A program made the position numbers and the translations under genes. From positions 372,001 to 436,000 of the forward strand of contig CANXME010000774.1 in the NCBI GenBank assembly GCA_948144175.1: a stretch of 64,000 bases of DNA. The letters are read 5' to 3'. Positions 22,601 to 35,800 of this stretch are shown piece after piece. The notes under the pieces were generated by a model, which saw only the letters and a program-made list of their open reading frames with translations, did no database searches and was not told where the DNA came from. Each line of letters starts with the position of its first letter. The first letter of the stretch is position 1. This stretch comes from Closterium sp. NIES-65 (taxonomy: Eukaryota; Streptophyta; Zygnematophyceae; Desmidiales; Closteriaceae).

Positions 22601-25600
22601 AGCAGAGGAAGCACAAGCAGAGGAAGCACAAGCAAAGGAGCCCAAGCAGAGAAAGCGCAAGCAGAGGAAGCGCAAGCAGAGGAAGCGCAAGTAGAGGAAG
22701 CGCAAGCAGAGGAAGCGCAAGCAGAGGAAGCGCAAGCAGAGGAAGCGCAAGTAAAGGAAGCGCAAGCAGAGGAAGCGTAAGCAGAGGAAGCACAAGCAGA
22801 GGAAGCGCAAGCAGAGGAAGCACAAGCTCAGGAAGCATAAGCAGAGGAGGCATAAGCAGAGAAAGCGCAAGGAGAGGAAGCGCAAGCAGAGGAAGCGCAA
22901 GTAGAGGAAGCGCAAGCAGAGGAAGCGCAAGCAGAGGAAGCACAAGCAGAGGAAGCGCAAGCAGAGGAAGCACAAGCAGAGGAAGCGCAAGCAGAGGAAG
23001 CACAAGCAGAGGAGCGCAAGCAGAGGAAGCGCAAGCAGAGGAAGCACAAGCAGAGGAGCGCAAGCAGAGGAAGCGCAAGCAAAGGATGCACAAGCAGAGG
23101 AAGCACAAGCAGAGGAAGCACAAGCAGAGGAAGAGCAAGCAGAGGAAGCACAAGCAGAGGAAGCACAAGCAGAGGAGCGCAAGCAGAGGAAGCGTAAGCA
23201 AAGGAAGAGCAAGCAGAGGAAGCACAAGCAGAGGAAGCGTACGCAGAGGAAGCGCAAGAAGAGGAAGCGCAAGCATAGGAAGCGCAGGCAGAGGAAGCGC
23301 AAGTAGAGGAAGCACAAGCAGAGGAAGCGCAGGCAGAGGAAGCGTAAGCAAAGGAAGAGCAAGCAGAGGAAGCGCAAGCAGAGGAAGCGCAAGCAGAGGA
23401 AGCGCAAGCAGAGGAAGCACAAGCAGGAAGCACAAGTAGAGGAAGCAGAAGCAGAGAAGCCCAAGCAGAGGAAGCCCAAGCAGAGAAAGCACAAGCAGAG
23501 GAAGCGCAAGCAGAGGAAGCGCAAGCAGAGAAAGCGTAAGCAGAGGAAGCGCAAGCAGAGGAAGCACAAGCAGGAAGCACAAGTGGAGGAAGCAGAAGCT
23601 GAGAAGCGCAAGCAGAGGAAGCCCAAGCAGAGAAAGCACAAACAGAGGAAGCGCAAGTAGAGGAAGCGCAAGCAGTGGAAGCGCAAGTAGAGGAAGCACA
23701 AGTAGAGGAAGCGCAAGCAGAGGAAGCACAAGCAGGAAGCAAAGGCAGAAGAAGCACAAGCAGAGGAGCGCAAGCATAGGAAGCGCAAGCAGAGGAAGCA
23801 CAAGCAGAGGAAGCGCAAGGAGAGGAAGCACAAGCGGAGGAAGCGCAAGCAGAGGAAGCACAAGCAGAGGAAGCGCAAGCAGAGGAGCGCAAGCATAGGA
23901 AGCGCAAGCAGAGGAAGCACAAGCAGAGGAAGCACAAGCAGAGGAAGCATAAGCAGAGGAAGCGCAAGAAGAGGAAGCGCAAGCAGAGGAAGCGCAAGCA
24001 GAGGAAGCGCAAGCAGAGAAAGCGTAAGCAGAGGAAGCGCAAGCAGAGGAAGCACAAGCAGGAAGCACAAGTAGAGGAAGCAGAAGCTGAGAAGCGCAAG
24101 CAGAGGAAGCCCAAGCAGAGAAAGCACAAGCAGAGGAAGCGCAAGTAGAGGAAGCACAAGCAGAGGAAGCGCAAGCAGAGGAAGCACAAGCAGAGGAAGC
24201 ACAAGCAGAGGAGCGCAGGCAGAGGAAGCGTAAGCAAAGGAAGAGCAAGCAGAGGAAGCACAAGCAAAAGAAGCGTAAGCAGTGGAAGCGCAAGAAGAGG
24301 AAGCGCAAGCAGTGGAAGCGCAAGTAGAGGAAGCACAAGCAGAGGAAGCGCAAGCAAAGGAAGCACAAGCAGGAAGCACAAGCAGAGGAAGCACAAGCAG
24401 AGGAGCGCAAGCAGAGGAAGCACAAGCAGAGGAAGCACAAGCAGAGGAAGCGCAAGGAGAGGAAGCACAAGTAGAGGAAGCGCAAGCAGAGGAAGCACAA
24501 GCAGAGGAAGCGCAAGCAGAGGAGCGCAAGCAGAGGAAGCGTAAGCAAAGGAAGAGCAAGCAGGGGAAGCACAAGCAGAGGAAGCGTAAGCAGAGGAAGT
24601 GCAAGAAGAGGAAGCGCAAGCAGAGGAGCGCAAGAAGAGGAAGCGTAAGCAAAGGAAGAGCAAGCAGAGGAAGCACAAGCAGAGATAGCGTAAGCAGAGG
24701 AAGCACAAGCAGAGGAAGCACAAGCAGAGGAAGTACAAGCAGCGGAAGCGCAAGCAGAGGGAGCGCAAGCAGAGGAAGCACAAGCAGGGGAAGCGCAAGG
24801 AGAGGAAGCACAAGCAGAAGAAGCACAAGCAGAGGAAGCGCAAGCAGAGGAAGCACAAGCAGAGGAAGCACAAGCAGAGGAGCCCAAGCAGAGGAAGCGC
24901 AAGCAGAGGAGCGCAAGAAGAGGAAGCGTAAGCAAAGGAAGAGCAAGCAGAGGAAGCACAAGCAGAGATAGCGTAAGCAGAGGAAGCGCAAGAAGAGGAA
25001 GCGCAAGCAGAGGAAGCGCAAGCAGAGGAAGCGCAAGCAGAGGAAGCACAAGCAGAAGAAGCGAAAGCAGAGGAAGCATAAGCAGAGGAAGCGCAAGCAG
25101 AAGAAGCACAAGCAGAGGAAGCACAACCAGAGGAGCGCAAGCAGAGAAAGCGCAAGCAGAGGAAGCTTAAGCAGAGGAAACGCAAGCAGAGGAAGCACAA
25201 GCAGAGGAAGCACAAGCAGAGGAAGTACAAGCAGCGGAAGCGCAAGCAGAGGGAGCGCAAGCAGAGGAAGCACAAGCAGGGGAAGCGCAAGGAGAGGAAG
25301 CACAAGCAGAAGAAGCACAAGCAGAGGAAGCGCAAGCAGAGGAAGCACAAGCAGAGGAAGCACAAGCAGAGGAGCCCAAGCAGAGGAAGCGCAAGCAGAG
25401 GAAGCGCAAGCAGAGGAAGCGCAAGCAGAGGAAGCGCAAGCAGTGGAAGCGCAGGCAGAGGGAGCGCAAGCAGAGGAAGCACAAGCAGAGGAAGCGCAAG
25501 CAGAGGAAGCACAAGCAGAGGAAGCACAAGCAGAGGAGCGCAGGCAGAGGAAGCGTAAGCAAAGGAAGAGCAAGCAGAGGAAGCACAAGCAGAGGAAGCG

Positions 25601-26739
25601 TAAGCAATGGAAGCGCAAGAAGAGGAAGCGCAAATAGAGGAAGCGCAAGCAGAGGAAGCGCAAATAGAGGAAGCACAAGCAGAGGAAGCGCAAGCAGAGG
25701 AAGCACAAGCAGAGGAAGTGCAAGCAGAGGAAGCGCAAGCAGAGGAAGCACAAGCAGAGGAAGCACAAGTAGAGGAAGCGCAAGAAGAGGAAGCACAAGC
25801 AGAGGACGCACAAGCAGAGGAGCCCAAGCAGAGGAAGCGCATGTAGAGGAAGCGCAAGCAGAGGAAGCGCAAGCAGAGGAAGCGCAAGCAGAGGAAGCAC
25901 AAGCAGAGGAAGCACAAGCAGCGGAAGCACAACTAGAAGTAGCGCAAGCAGAGGAAGCACAAGCAGAGGAAGCACAAGCAGAGGAGCGCAAGCAGAGGAA
26001 GCGCAAGTAGAGGAAGTTCAAGCAGAGGAAGCACAAGAAGAGGAAGCGCAAGTAGAGGAAGCACAAGCAGAGGAAGCACAAGCACAGGAAGCGCAAGAAG
26101 AGGAAGTGCAAGTAGAGGGAGTGCAAGCACAGGAGCCCAAGCAAAGGAAGCCCAAGCTGAGGAAGCGCAAGCAGAGGGATCACAAGCAGAGGAAGCGCAA
26201 GCAGAGGCAGCACAAGCAGAGGAAGCACAAGCAGAGGAAGCACAAGGAGAGGAAGCACAAGCAGAGGAGCGCAAGAAGAGGAAGCGCAAGCAGAGGAAGC
26301 GCAAGGAGAGGAAGCGCAAGCAGAGGAAGCGCAAGCAGAGGAAGCACAAGCAGAGGAAGCGCAAGCAGAGGAGCACAAGCAGAGGAAGCGCAAGCAGAGG
26401 AAGCGCAAGCAGAGGAAGCACAATTAGAGGAAGCGCAAGCAGAGGAAGCACAAGCAGAGGAAGCGCAAGCAGAGGAAGCACAAGCAGAGGAAGCACAAGC
26501 AGAGGAAGCGCAAGTAGAGGAAGCACAAGCAGAGGAAGCGCAAGCAGGAAGCACAAGCAGGAAGCACAAGCAGAAGAAGCACAAGCAGAGGAGCGCAAGT
26601 AGAGGAAGCGCAAGCAGAGGAAGCGCAAGGAGAGGAAGCGCAAGCAGAGGAAGCGCAAGCAGAGGAAGCACAAGCAGAGGAAGCGCAAGCAGAGGAGCAC
26701 AAGCAGAGGAAGCGCAAGCAGAGGAAGCGCAAGCAGAGG
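19665..26739 (+). repeat. Array family III block between islands 1 and 2
   Basis: This block introduces landmarks absent from the first 19 kb: GCAGTGGAAGCGC near 20,821 and 24,281, CACATGCAGG near 21,229, GCGCCAGGAG at 22,150, and many 13-bp units (CAAGCAGGAAGC) followed by GTAGAGGAAGCAGAAGC. Family II landmarks return from about 25.2 kb up to island 2. No gene is seen. Confidence 0.85.
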
Positions 26740-26868
26740 ATGTCAAAATTAGAAGAAAGAAAGAGGATTGAACTAGCAAGAATGAGGATACAAATAGCAA
26801 ACCCTAGAAGGGTTGTACTCGCTATAGAGCACCCCACTACAGGCTAGAACAATAAGATAATATTCTGA
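26740..26868 (+). repeat. Non-repeat island, copy 2 of 6
   Basis: Identical by eye to copy 1 over 129 bp, with the 36-codon frame at 26740-26847. Its left flank is shared with copy 1 except for GCGC in place of GTGC. Its right flank keeps the first five units but lacks the AATCGC and CACCAGC variants, so the downstream side has recombined or been deleted. Confidence 0.95.
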
Positions 26869-27797
26869 CAGAGGAAGCGCAAGTAGAGGAAGCGCAAGCA
26901 GAGGAAGCACAAGCAGAGGAAGCACAAGTAGAGGAAGCGCAAGCAGAGGAAGCGCAAGCAGAGGAAGCGCAAGCAGAGGAAGCGCAAGCAGAGGAAGCAC
27001 AAGCAGGAAGCACAAGTAGAGGAAGCAGAAGCAGAGAAGCGCAAGCAGAGGAAGCCCAAGCAGAGAAAGCACAAGCAGAGGAAGCGCAAGCAGAGGAAGC
27101 ACAAGCAGAGGAAGCGCAAGCAGAGGAAGCACAAGCAGAGGAAGCACAAGCAGAGGAGCGCAGGCAGAGGAAGCGTAAGCAAAGGAAGAGCAAGCAGAGG
27201 AAGCACAAGCAGAGGAAGCGTAAGCAATGGAAGCGCAAGAAGAGGAAGCGCAAATAGAGGAAGCGCAAGCAGAGGAAGCGCAAATAGAGGAAGCACAAGC
27301 AGAGGAAGCGCAAGCAGAGGAAGCACAAGCAGAGGAAGTGCAAGTAGAGGAAGCGCAAGCAGAGGAAGCGCAAGCAGAGGAAGCACAAGCAGAGGAAGCA
27401 CAAGTAGAGGAAGCGCAAGCAGAGGAAGCACAAGCAGAGGACGCACAAGCAGAGGAGCCCAAGCAGAGGAAGCGCATGTAGAGGAAGCGCAAGCAGAGGA
27501 AGCGCAAGCAGAGGAAGCGCAAGCAGAGGAAGCACAAGCAGAGAAAGCACAAGCAGCGGAAGCACAACTAGAAGAAGCGCAAGCAGAGGAAGCACAAGCA
27601 GAGGAAGCACAAGCAGAGGAGCGCAAGCAGAGGAAGCGCAAGTAGAGGAAGTTCAAGCAGAGGAAGCACAAGAAGAGGAAGCGCAAGTAGAGGAAGCACA
27701 AGCAGAGGAAGCACAAGCACAGGAAGCGCAAGAAGAGGAAGTGCAAGTAGAGGGAGTGCAAGCAGAGGAGCACAAGCAGAGGAAGCGCAAGCAGAGG
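26869..27797 (+). repeat. Short 929-bp array segment between islands 2 and 3
   Basis: This is the shortest inter-island interval; the island-to-island offset is 1,058 bp. It contains a copy of the family II CAAATAGAGG pair (near 27,250 and 27,280) also found 1,620 bp upstream, near 25,630 and 25,660. The two offsets differ, so this interval is not a simple tandem copy of its left neighbour. No gene is seen. Confidence 0.85.
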
Positions 27798-27926
27798 ATG
27801 TCAAAATTAGAAGAAAGAAAGAGGATTGAACTAGCAAGAATGAGGATACAAATAGCAAACCCTAGAAGGGTTGTACTCGCTATAGAGCACCCCACTACAG
27901 GCTAGAACAATAAGATAATATTCTGA
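27798..27926 (+). repeat. Non-repeat island, copy 3 of 6
   Basis: Identical by eye to copy 1, with the 36-codon frame at 27798-27905. On its left one 15-bp unit is missing compared with copies 1 and 2, and the GAGGGAGTGC landmark abuts the GGAGCAC unit. Its right flank has the AATCGC and CACCAGC variants as in copy 1. Confidence 0.95.
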
Positions 27927-30856
27927 CAGAGGAAGCGCAAGTAGAGGAAGCGCAAGCAGAGGAAGCACAAGCAGAGGAAGCACAAGTAGAGGAAGCGCAA
28001 GCAGAGGAAGCGCAAGCAGAGGAATCGCAAGCAGAGGAAGCACCAGCAGAGGAGCGCAAGTAGAGGAAGCACAAGCAGAGGAAGCGCAAGCAGAGGAAGC
28101 GCAAGTAGAGGAAGCACAAGCATAGGAAGCGCAGGCAGAGGAAGCGTAAGCAAAGGAAGAGGAAGCAGAGGAAGCGCAAGCAGAGGAAGCGCAAGCAGAG
28201 GAAGCGCAAGCAGAGGAAGCACAAGCAGGAAGCACAAGTAGAGGAAGCAGAAGCAGAGAAGCGCAAGCAGAGGAAGCCCAAGCAGAGAAAGCACAAACAG
28301 AGGAAGCGCAAGCAGAGGAAGCGCAAGCAGAGAAAGCGTAAGCAGAGGAAGCGCAAGCAGAGGAAGCACAAGCAGGAAGCACAAGTGGAGGAAGTAGAAG
28401 CAGAGAAGTGCAAGCAGAGGAAGCCCAAGCAGAGAAAGCACAAGCAGAGGAAGCGCAAGTAGAGGAAGCGCAAGCAGTGGAAGCGCAAGTAGAGGAAGCA
28501 CAAGTAGAGGAAGCGCAAGCAGAGGAAGCACAAGCAGGAAGCACAGGCAGAAGAAGCACAAGCAGAGGAGCGCAAGCATAGGAAGCGCAAGCAGAGGAAG
28601 CACAAGCAGATGAAGCGCAAGGAGAGGAAGCATAAGCAGAGGAAGCGCAAGCAGAGGAAGCACAAGCAGAGGAAGCCCAAGCAAAGGAGCGCAAGCAGAG
28701 GAAGCGTAAGCAAAGGAAGAGCAAGCAGAGGAAGCACAAGCAGAGGAAGCGTTAGCAGAGGAAGCGCAAGAAGAGGAAGCGCAAGCAGAGGAAGCGCAAG
28801 CAGAGGAAGCGCAAGCAGAAAGGCGTAAGCAGAGGAAGCGCAAGCAGAGGAAGCACAAGCAGGAAGCACAAGTGGAGGAAGTAGAAGCAGAGAAGCGCAA
28901 GCAGAGGAAGCCCAAGCAGAGAAAGCACAAGTAGAGGAAGCGCAAGTAGAGGAAGCACAAGCAGAGGAAGCGCAAGCAGAGGAAGCACAAGCAGAGGAAG
29001 CACAAGCAGAGGAGCGCAGGCAGAGGAAGCGTAAGCAAAGGAAGAGCAAGCAGAGGAAGCACAAGCAGAAGAAGCGTAAGCAGTGGAAGCGCAAGAAGAG
29101 GAAGCGCAAGCAGTGGAAGCGCAAGTAGAGGAAGCACAAGCAGAGGAAGCGCAAGCAGAGGAAGCACAAGCAGGAAGCACAAGCAGAGGAAGCACAAGCA
29201 GAGGAGCGCAAGCAGAGAAAGCACAAGCAGAGGAAGCACAAGCAGAGGAAGCGCAAGGAGAGGAAGCACAAGCAGAGGAAGCGCAAGCAGAGGAAGCACA
29301 AGCAGAGGAAGCGCAAGCAGAGGAGCGCAATCAGAGGAAGCGTAAGCAAAGGAAGAGCAAGCAGGGGAAGCACAAGCAGAGGAAGCGTAAGCAGAGGAAG
29401 CGCAAGAAGAGGAAGCGCAAGAAGAGGAAGCGCAAGCAGAGGAAGCGCAAGCAGAGGAAGCGTAAGCAGAGGAAGCGCAAGCGGAGGAAGCACATGCAGG
29501 AAGCACAAGCAGAGAAAGCAGAAGCAGAGGAGCGCAAGCAGAGGAAGCGGGAGCAGAGGAAGCACAAGAAGAGGAAGCGCAAGCAGAGGAAGCACAAGCA
29601 GAGGAAGCACAAGCAGAGGAGCACAAGTAGAGGAAGCGCAAGCAGAGGAAGCGTAAGTAGCGGAAGCACAAGCAGAGGAAGCACAAGCAGACGAAGCACA
29701 AGCAAAGGAAGCGCATGTATAGGAAGCGTAAGCAGAGGAAGCGCAAGCAGAGGAGCGCAAGCATAGGAAGCGCAAGCAGAGGAGCACAAGGAGAGGAAGT
29801 GCAAGCAGAGGAAGCGCAAGCAGAGGAAGAACAAGCAGAGGAAGCGCAAGCAGAGGAAGCGCAAGCAGAGGAAGCGCAAGCAGAGGAAGCGTAAGCAGAG
29901 GAAGCACAAGTAGAGGAAGCGCAAGCAGAGGAAGCACAAGCAGAGGAAGCATAAGCAGAGGAAGCACAAGCAGAAAAAGCGCAAGCAGAGGAAGCGCAAG
30001 CAGAGGAAGCGCAAGAAGAGGAAGCACAAGCAGAGGAAGCGCAAGCAGAGGAAGCACAAGCAGAGGAAGCGCAAGCAGAGGAAGCGCAAGTAGAGGAAGC
30101 ACAAGCAGAGGAAGCACAAGTAGAGGAAGCACAAGCAGAGGAAGCACAAGTAGAGGAGCGCAAGCAGAAGATGCGCAAGCAGAGGAAGCAAAAACAGAGG
30201 AATTGCAACGAAAGGAAGCACAAGCAGAGGAAGAACAAGCAAAGGAAGCGGAAGCTGAAGAAGCACAAGCAGAGGAAACGCAAGCAAAGGAAGCACAAGC
30301 AGAGGAAGCACAAGCAAAGGAGCGCAAGCAGAGGAAGCGCAAACAGAGGAAGCGCAAGAAGAGGAAGCACAAGCAGAGGAAATGCAAGCAGAGGAAGCGC
30401 AAGTAGAGGAAGCACAAGCAGAGGAAGCGCAAGTAGAGGACGCACAAGCAGAGGAAGCACAAGCAGAGGAGCGCAGGCTGAGGAAGCGTAAGCAAAGGAA
30501 GAGCAAGCAGAGGAAGCACAAGCAGGGAAAGCGTAAGCAGAGGAAGCGCAAGAGGAGGAAGCGCAAGCAAAGGAAGCGCAAGCAGAGGAAGCGCAAGTAG
30601 AGGAAGCACAAGCAGAGGAAGCACAAGTAGAGGAAGCACAAGCAGGAAGCACAAGCAGAGGAAGCACAAGCAGAGGAAGCAAAAATAGAGGAATTGCAAC
30701 GAAAGGAAGCACAATCAGAGGAAGAACAAGCAAAGGAAGCGGAAGCTGAAGAAGCACAAGCAGAGGAAACGCAAGCAGAGGAAGCACAAGCAGAGGAAGC
30801 ACAAGCAAAGGAAGCACAAGCAGAGGAAGCGCGAGAAGAGGAAGCGCAAGCAGAGG

Positions 30857-31922
30857 AAGTGTAAGCAGAGGAAGCACTAGCAGAGGAAGCGCAAGAAGAG
30901 GAAGCACAAGAAGAGGAAGAACAAGCAAAGGAAGCGCAAGCAGAGGAAGCACAAGTAGAGGAAGCGGAAGCAGAAGAAGCACAAGCAGAGGAAGCGCAAG
31001 CAGAGGAAGCACAAGCAGAGGAAGCACAAGCAGAGGAGCGCAAGAAGAGGAAGCGCAAGCAGAGGAAGTGCAAGCAGAGGAAGCGCAAGCAGAGGATGCC
31101 CAAGCAGAGGAAGCGCAAGTAGAGGAAGCGCAAGTAGAGGAAGCGCAAGCAGAGGAGTCACAACCAGAGGAAGCGATAGAAGAGGAAGCGCAAGCAGAGG
31201 AAGCACAAGAAGAGGAAGCACAAGCAGAGGAAGCACAAGCAGAGGAAGCACAAGCAGAGGAGCGCAAGTAGAGGAAGCACAAGAAGAGGAAGCACAAGCA
31301 GAGGAAGTGCAAGTAGAGGAAGCACAAGCAGAGGAAGCGCAAGCAGAGGAAGCACAAGCAGAGGAAGCATAAGCAGAGGAGCGCAGGCAGAGGAAGCGTA
31401 AGCAAAAGAAGAGCAAGCAGAGGAAGCACAAGCAGAGGAAGCACAAGCAGAGGAGCGCAAGTAGAGGAAGCGAAAGCAGAGGAAGCGCAAGCAGAGGAAT
31501 CGCAAGCAGAGGAAGCACAAGCAGAGGAGCGCAAGCACAGGAAGCACAAGCAGAGGAAGCACAAGCAGAAGAAGCGCAAGTAGAGGAAGCACAAGCAGAG
31601 GAAGCGCAAGTAGAGGACGCACAAGCAGAGGAAGCACAAGCAGAGGAGCGCAGGCTGAGGAAGCGTAAGCAAAGGAAGAGCATGCAGAGGAAGCACAAGC
31701 AGAGGAAGCATAAGCAGAGGAAGCGCAAGAGGAGGAAGCGCAAGCAAAGGAAGCGCAAGCAGAGGAAGCGCAATTCGAGGAAGCACAAGCAGAGGAAGCA
31801 CAAGTAGAGGAAGCACAAGCAGGAAGCACAAGCAGAGGAAGCACAAGTAGAGGAGCGCAAGCAGAGGAAGCGCAAGCAGAGGAAGCAAAAACAGAGGAAT
31901 TGCAACGAAAGGAAGCACAAGC
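30857..31922 (+). repeat. Segment duplicated from family I (copy B, offset 19,561)
   Basis: This is the partner of 11,296-12,361, defined by the same three landmarks, and it brings a GGAGTCACAACC variant into a region otherwise of families II and III. I saw no GGAGTCACAACC variant beyond this block, which supports a single transfer event. Confidence 0.85.
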
Positions 31923-32469
31923 AGATGAAGCCCAAGCAGAGGAAGCGTAAGCAAAGGAAGAGCAAGATGAGGAAGCACAATCAGAGGAAGCATAAGCTGA
32001 GGAAGCGCAAGAAGAGGAAGCGCAAGCAGAGGAAGTGCAAGCAGAGGAAGCGCAAGCAGAGGAAGCGTAAGCAGAGGAAGCGCAAGCAGAGGAAGCACAA
32101 GCAGGAAGCACAAGCAGAGGAAGCAGGAGCAGAGGAGCGCAAGCAAAGGAAGCGCAAGCAGAGGAAGCACAAGCAGAGGAAGCGCAAGCAGAGGAAGCAC
32201 AAGCAGAGGAAGCACAAGCAGAGGAAGCACAAGCAGAGGAAGCACAAGCAGAGGAAGCACAAGCAAAGGAAGCACAAGCAGAGGAAGCACAAGCAAAGGA
32301 GCCCAAGCAGAGGAAGCGCAAGCATAGGAAGCGCAAGCAGAGGAAGCGAAAGCAAAGGAAGCACAAGCAGAGGAGCGCAAGTAGAGGAAGCACAAGAAGA
32401 GGAAGCACAAGCAGAGGAAGTGCAAGCAGAGGAAGCGCAAGCAGAGGAAGCGCAGAGGAAGCGCAAGCA

Positions 32470-32800
32470 GAGGAGGCACAAGCAGGAAGCACAAGCAGAG
32501 GAAGCACGAGCAGAGGAGTGCAAGCAAAGGAAGCGCAAGCAGAGGAAGCACAAGCAGAGGAAGCACAAGCAGAGGAAGCACAAGCAGAGGAAGCACAAGC
32601 AAAGGAAGCACAAGCAGAGGAAGCACAAGCAACTAAGCCCAAGCAGAGAAAGCGCAAGCATAGGAAGCGCAAGCAGAGGAAGCGCAAGCAAAGGAAGCGC
32701 AAGCAGAGGAAGCACAAGCAGAGGAAGCACAAGCAGAGGAAGCACAAGCAGAGGAAGCACAAGCAAAGGAAGCACAAGCAGAGGAAGCACAAGCAACTAA
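32470..32800 (+). repeat. Local 164-bp tandem duplication with a CAACTAAGCCC marker
   Basis: AACTAAGCCC, followed by CAAGCAGAGAAAGCGC and a CATAGG unit, occurs at 32631 and 32795. This variant was not seen elsewhere in the window, so the duplication is young and local. 164 is 11 units of 15 bp minus 1. Boundaries are approximate. Confidence 0.75.
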
Positions 32801-35800
32801 GCCCAAGCAGAGAAAGCGCAAGCATAGGAAGCGCAAGCAGAGGAAGCGCAAGCAAAGGAAGCGCAAGAAGAGGAAGCGCAAGCAGAGGAAGCGCAAGCAG
32901 AGGAAGCGCAAGCAGAGGAAGCGGAAGCAGAGGAAGCGCAAGCAGAGGAAGCGCAAGCAGAGGAAGCGCAAGCAGAGGAATCGCAAGCAGAGGAAGCACA
33001 AGCAGAGGAGCGCAAGCAGAGGAAGCGCAAGCAGAGGAAGCACAAGCAGAGGAAGCACAAGCAGAGGAAGCGTAAGCAGAGGAAGCGCAAGCAGAGGAAG
33101 CACAAGCAGGAAGCACAAGCAGAGGAAGCAGGAGCAGAGGAGCGCAAGCAAAGGAAACGCAAGCAGAGGAAGCACAAGCAGAGGAAGCGCAAGCAGAGGA
33201 AGCACAAGCAGAGGAAGCACAAGCAGAGGAAGCACAAGCAGAGGAAGCACAAGCAGAGGAAGCACAAGCAAAGGAAGCACAAGCAGAGGAAGCACAAGCA
33301 AAGGAGCCCAAGCAGAAGAAGCGCAATCATAGGAAGCGCAAGCAGAGGAAGCGCAAGCAAAGGAAGCACAAGCAGAGGAGCGCAAGTAGAGGAAGCACAA
33401 GAAGAGGAAGCACAAGCAGAGGAAGTGCAAGTAGAGGAAGCACAAGCAGAGGAAGCGCAAGCAGAGGAAGCACAAGCAGAGGAAGCATAAGCAGAGGAGC
33501 GCAGGCAGAGGAAGCGTAAGCAAAGGAAGAGCAAGCAGAGGAAGCACAAGCAGAGGAAGCACAAGCAGAGGAGCGCAAGTAGAGGAAGCGAAGGCAGAGG
33601 AAGCCCAAGCAGAGGAATCGCAAGCAGAGGAAGCACAAGTAGAGGAGCGCAAGAAGAGGAAGCACAAGCAGACGAAGCACAAGCAGAAGAAGCGCAAGTA
33701 GAGGAAGCACAAGCAGAGGAAGCACAAGTAGAGGACGCACAAGCAGAGGAAGCACAAGAAGAGGAGCGCAAACTGAGGAAGCGTAAGCAAAGGAAGAGCA
33801 AGCAGAGGAAGCACAAGCAGAGGAAGCGTAAGAGGAGGAAGCGCAAGCAAAGGAAGCGCAAGAAGAGGAAGCGCAAGTAGAGGAAGCACAAGCAGAGGAA
33901 GCACAAGGAGAGGAAGCACAAGCAGGAAGCACAAGCAGAGGAAGCACAAGTAGAGGAGCGCAAGCAGAGGAAGCGCAAGCAGAGGAAGCACAAGCAGAGG
34001 AATTGCAAGGAAAGGAAGCACAAGCAGAGGAAGCACAAGCAGAGGAGCGCAAGCAGAGGAAGCGTAAGCAAAGGAAGAGCAAGATGAGGAAGCAGAATCA
34101 GAGGAAGCATAAGCTGAGGAAGCGCAAGAAGAGGAAGCGCAAGCAGAGGAAGTGCAAGCAGAGGAAGCGCAAGCAGAGGAAGCGCAGAGGAAGCGCAAGC
34201 AGAGGAAGCACAAGCAGGAAGCACAAGCAGAGGAAGCAGGAGCACAGAAGCGCAAGCAAAGGAAGCGCAAGCAGAGGAAGCACAAGAAGAGGAAGCACAA
34301 GCAGAGGAAGCACAAGCAGAGGAAGCACAAGCAGAGGAAGCACAAGCAGAGGAAGCACAAGCAGAGGAAGCACTAGCAGAGGAAGCAGAAGCAGAGGAAG
34401 CACAAGCAAAGGAATCACAAGTAGAGGAAGCACAAGCAAAGGAGCCCAAGCAGAGGAAGCGCAAGCATAGGAAGCGCAAGCAGAGGAAGCGCAAGCAAAG
34501 GAAGCACAAGCAGAGGAAGCGCAAGCAGAGGAAGCGCAAGCAGGGGAAGCGCAAGCAGAGGAAGCGCAAGCAGAGGAAGCGCAAGCAGAGGAAGCGCAAG
34601 CAGAGGAAGCGCAAGCAGAGGAAGCGCAAGCAGAGGAAGCGCAAGCAGAGGAATCGCAAGCAGAGGAAGCACAAGCAGAGGAGCGCAAGCAGAGGAAGCG
34701 CAAGCAGAGGAAGCGCAAGTAGAGGAAGCACAAGCAGAGGAAACGCAAGCAAAGGAAGCACAAGCAGAGGAAGCACAAGCAGAGGAGCGCAGGCAGAGGA
34801 AGCGTAAGCAAAGGATGAGCAAGCCGAGGAAGCACAAGCAGAGGAAGCGTAAGCACAGGAAGCGCAAGAAGAGGAAGCGCAAGCACAGGAAGCGCAAGCA
34901 GAGGAAGTGCAAGTAGAGAAAGCACAAGCAGAGGAAGCGCAAGTAGAGGAAGCACAAGCAGGAAGCACAAGCTGAGGAAGCACAAGCAGAGGAGCGCAAG
35001 CAGAGGAAGCGCAAGCAGAGGAAGCACAAGCAGAGGAAGCGCAAGTAGAGGATGCACAAGCAAAGGAAGCGCAAGCAGAGGAAGCACAAGCAGAGGAAGC
35101 ACAAGCAGAGGAGCGCAAGCTGAGGAAGCACAAGCAAAGGAAGCAAAAGCAGAGGAAGCACAAGCAGAGAAGCGCAGGCAGAGGAAGCGTAAGCAAAGGA
35201 AGAGCGAGCAGAGGAAGCACAAGCAGAAGAAGCGTAAGCACAGGAAGCGCAAGAAGAGGAAGCGCAAGTAGAGGAAGCACAAGCAGAGGAAGCGCAAGTA
35301 GAGGAAGCACAAGCAGGAAGCACAAGCAGAGGAAGCACAAGCAGAGGAGCGCAAGCAGAGGAAGCGCAAGCAGAGGAAGCACAAGCAGAGGAAGCGCAAG
35401 TAGAGGATGCACAAGCGGAGGAAGCGCAAGCAGAGGAAGCACAAGCAGAGAACGCACAAGCAGAGGAGCGCAAGAAGAGGAAGCGTAAGCAAAGGAAGAG
35501 CAAGCAGAGGAAGCACAAGCAGAGGTAGCGTAAGCAGAGGAAGCGCAAGAAGAGGAAGCGCAAGCAGAGGAAGCGCAAGCAGAGGAAGCGCAAGTAGAGG
35601 AAGCACAAGCATAGGAAGCGCAAGCAGAGGAAGCACAAGCAGGAAGCACAAGCAGAGGAAGCACAAGCAGAGGAGCGCAAGCAGAGGAAGCACAAGCAGA
35701 GGAAGCACAAGCAGAAGAAGCAAAAGCAGAGGAAGCACAAGCAGAGGAAGCGCAAGCAGAGGAAGCACAAGCAGAGGAAGCACAACCAGAGGAGCGCAAG

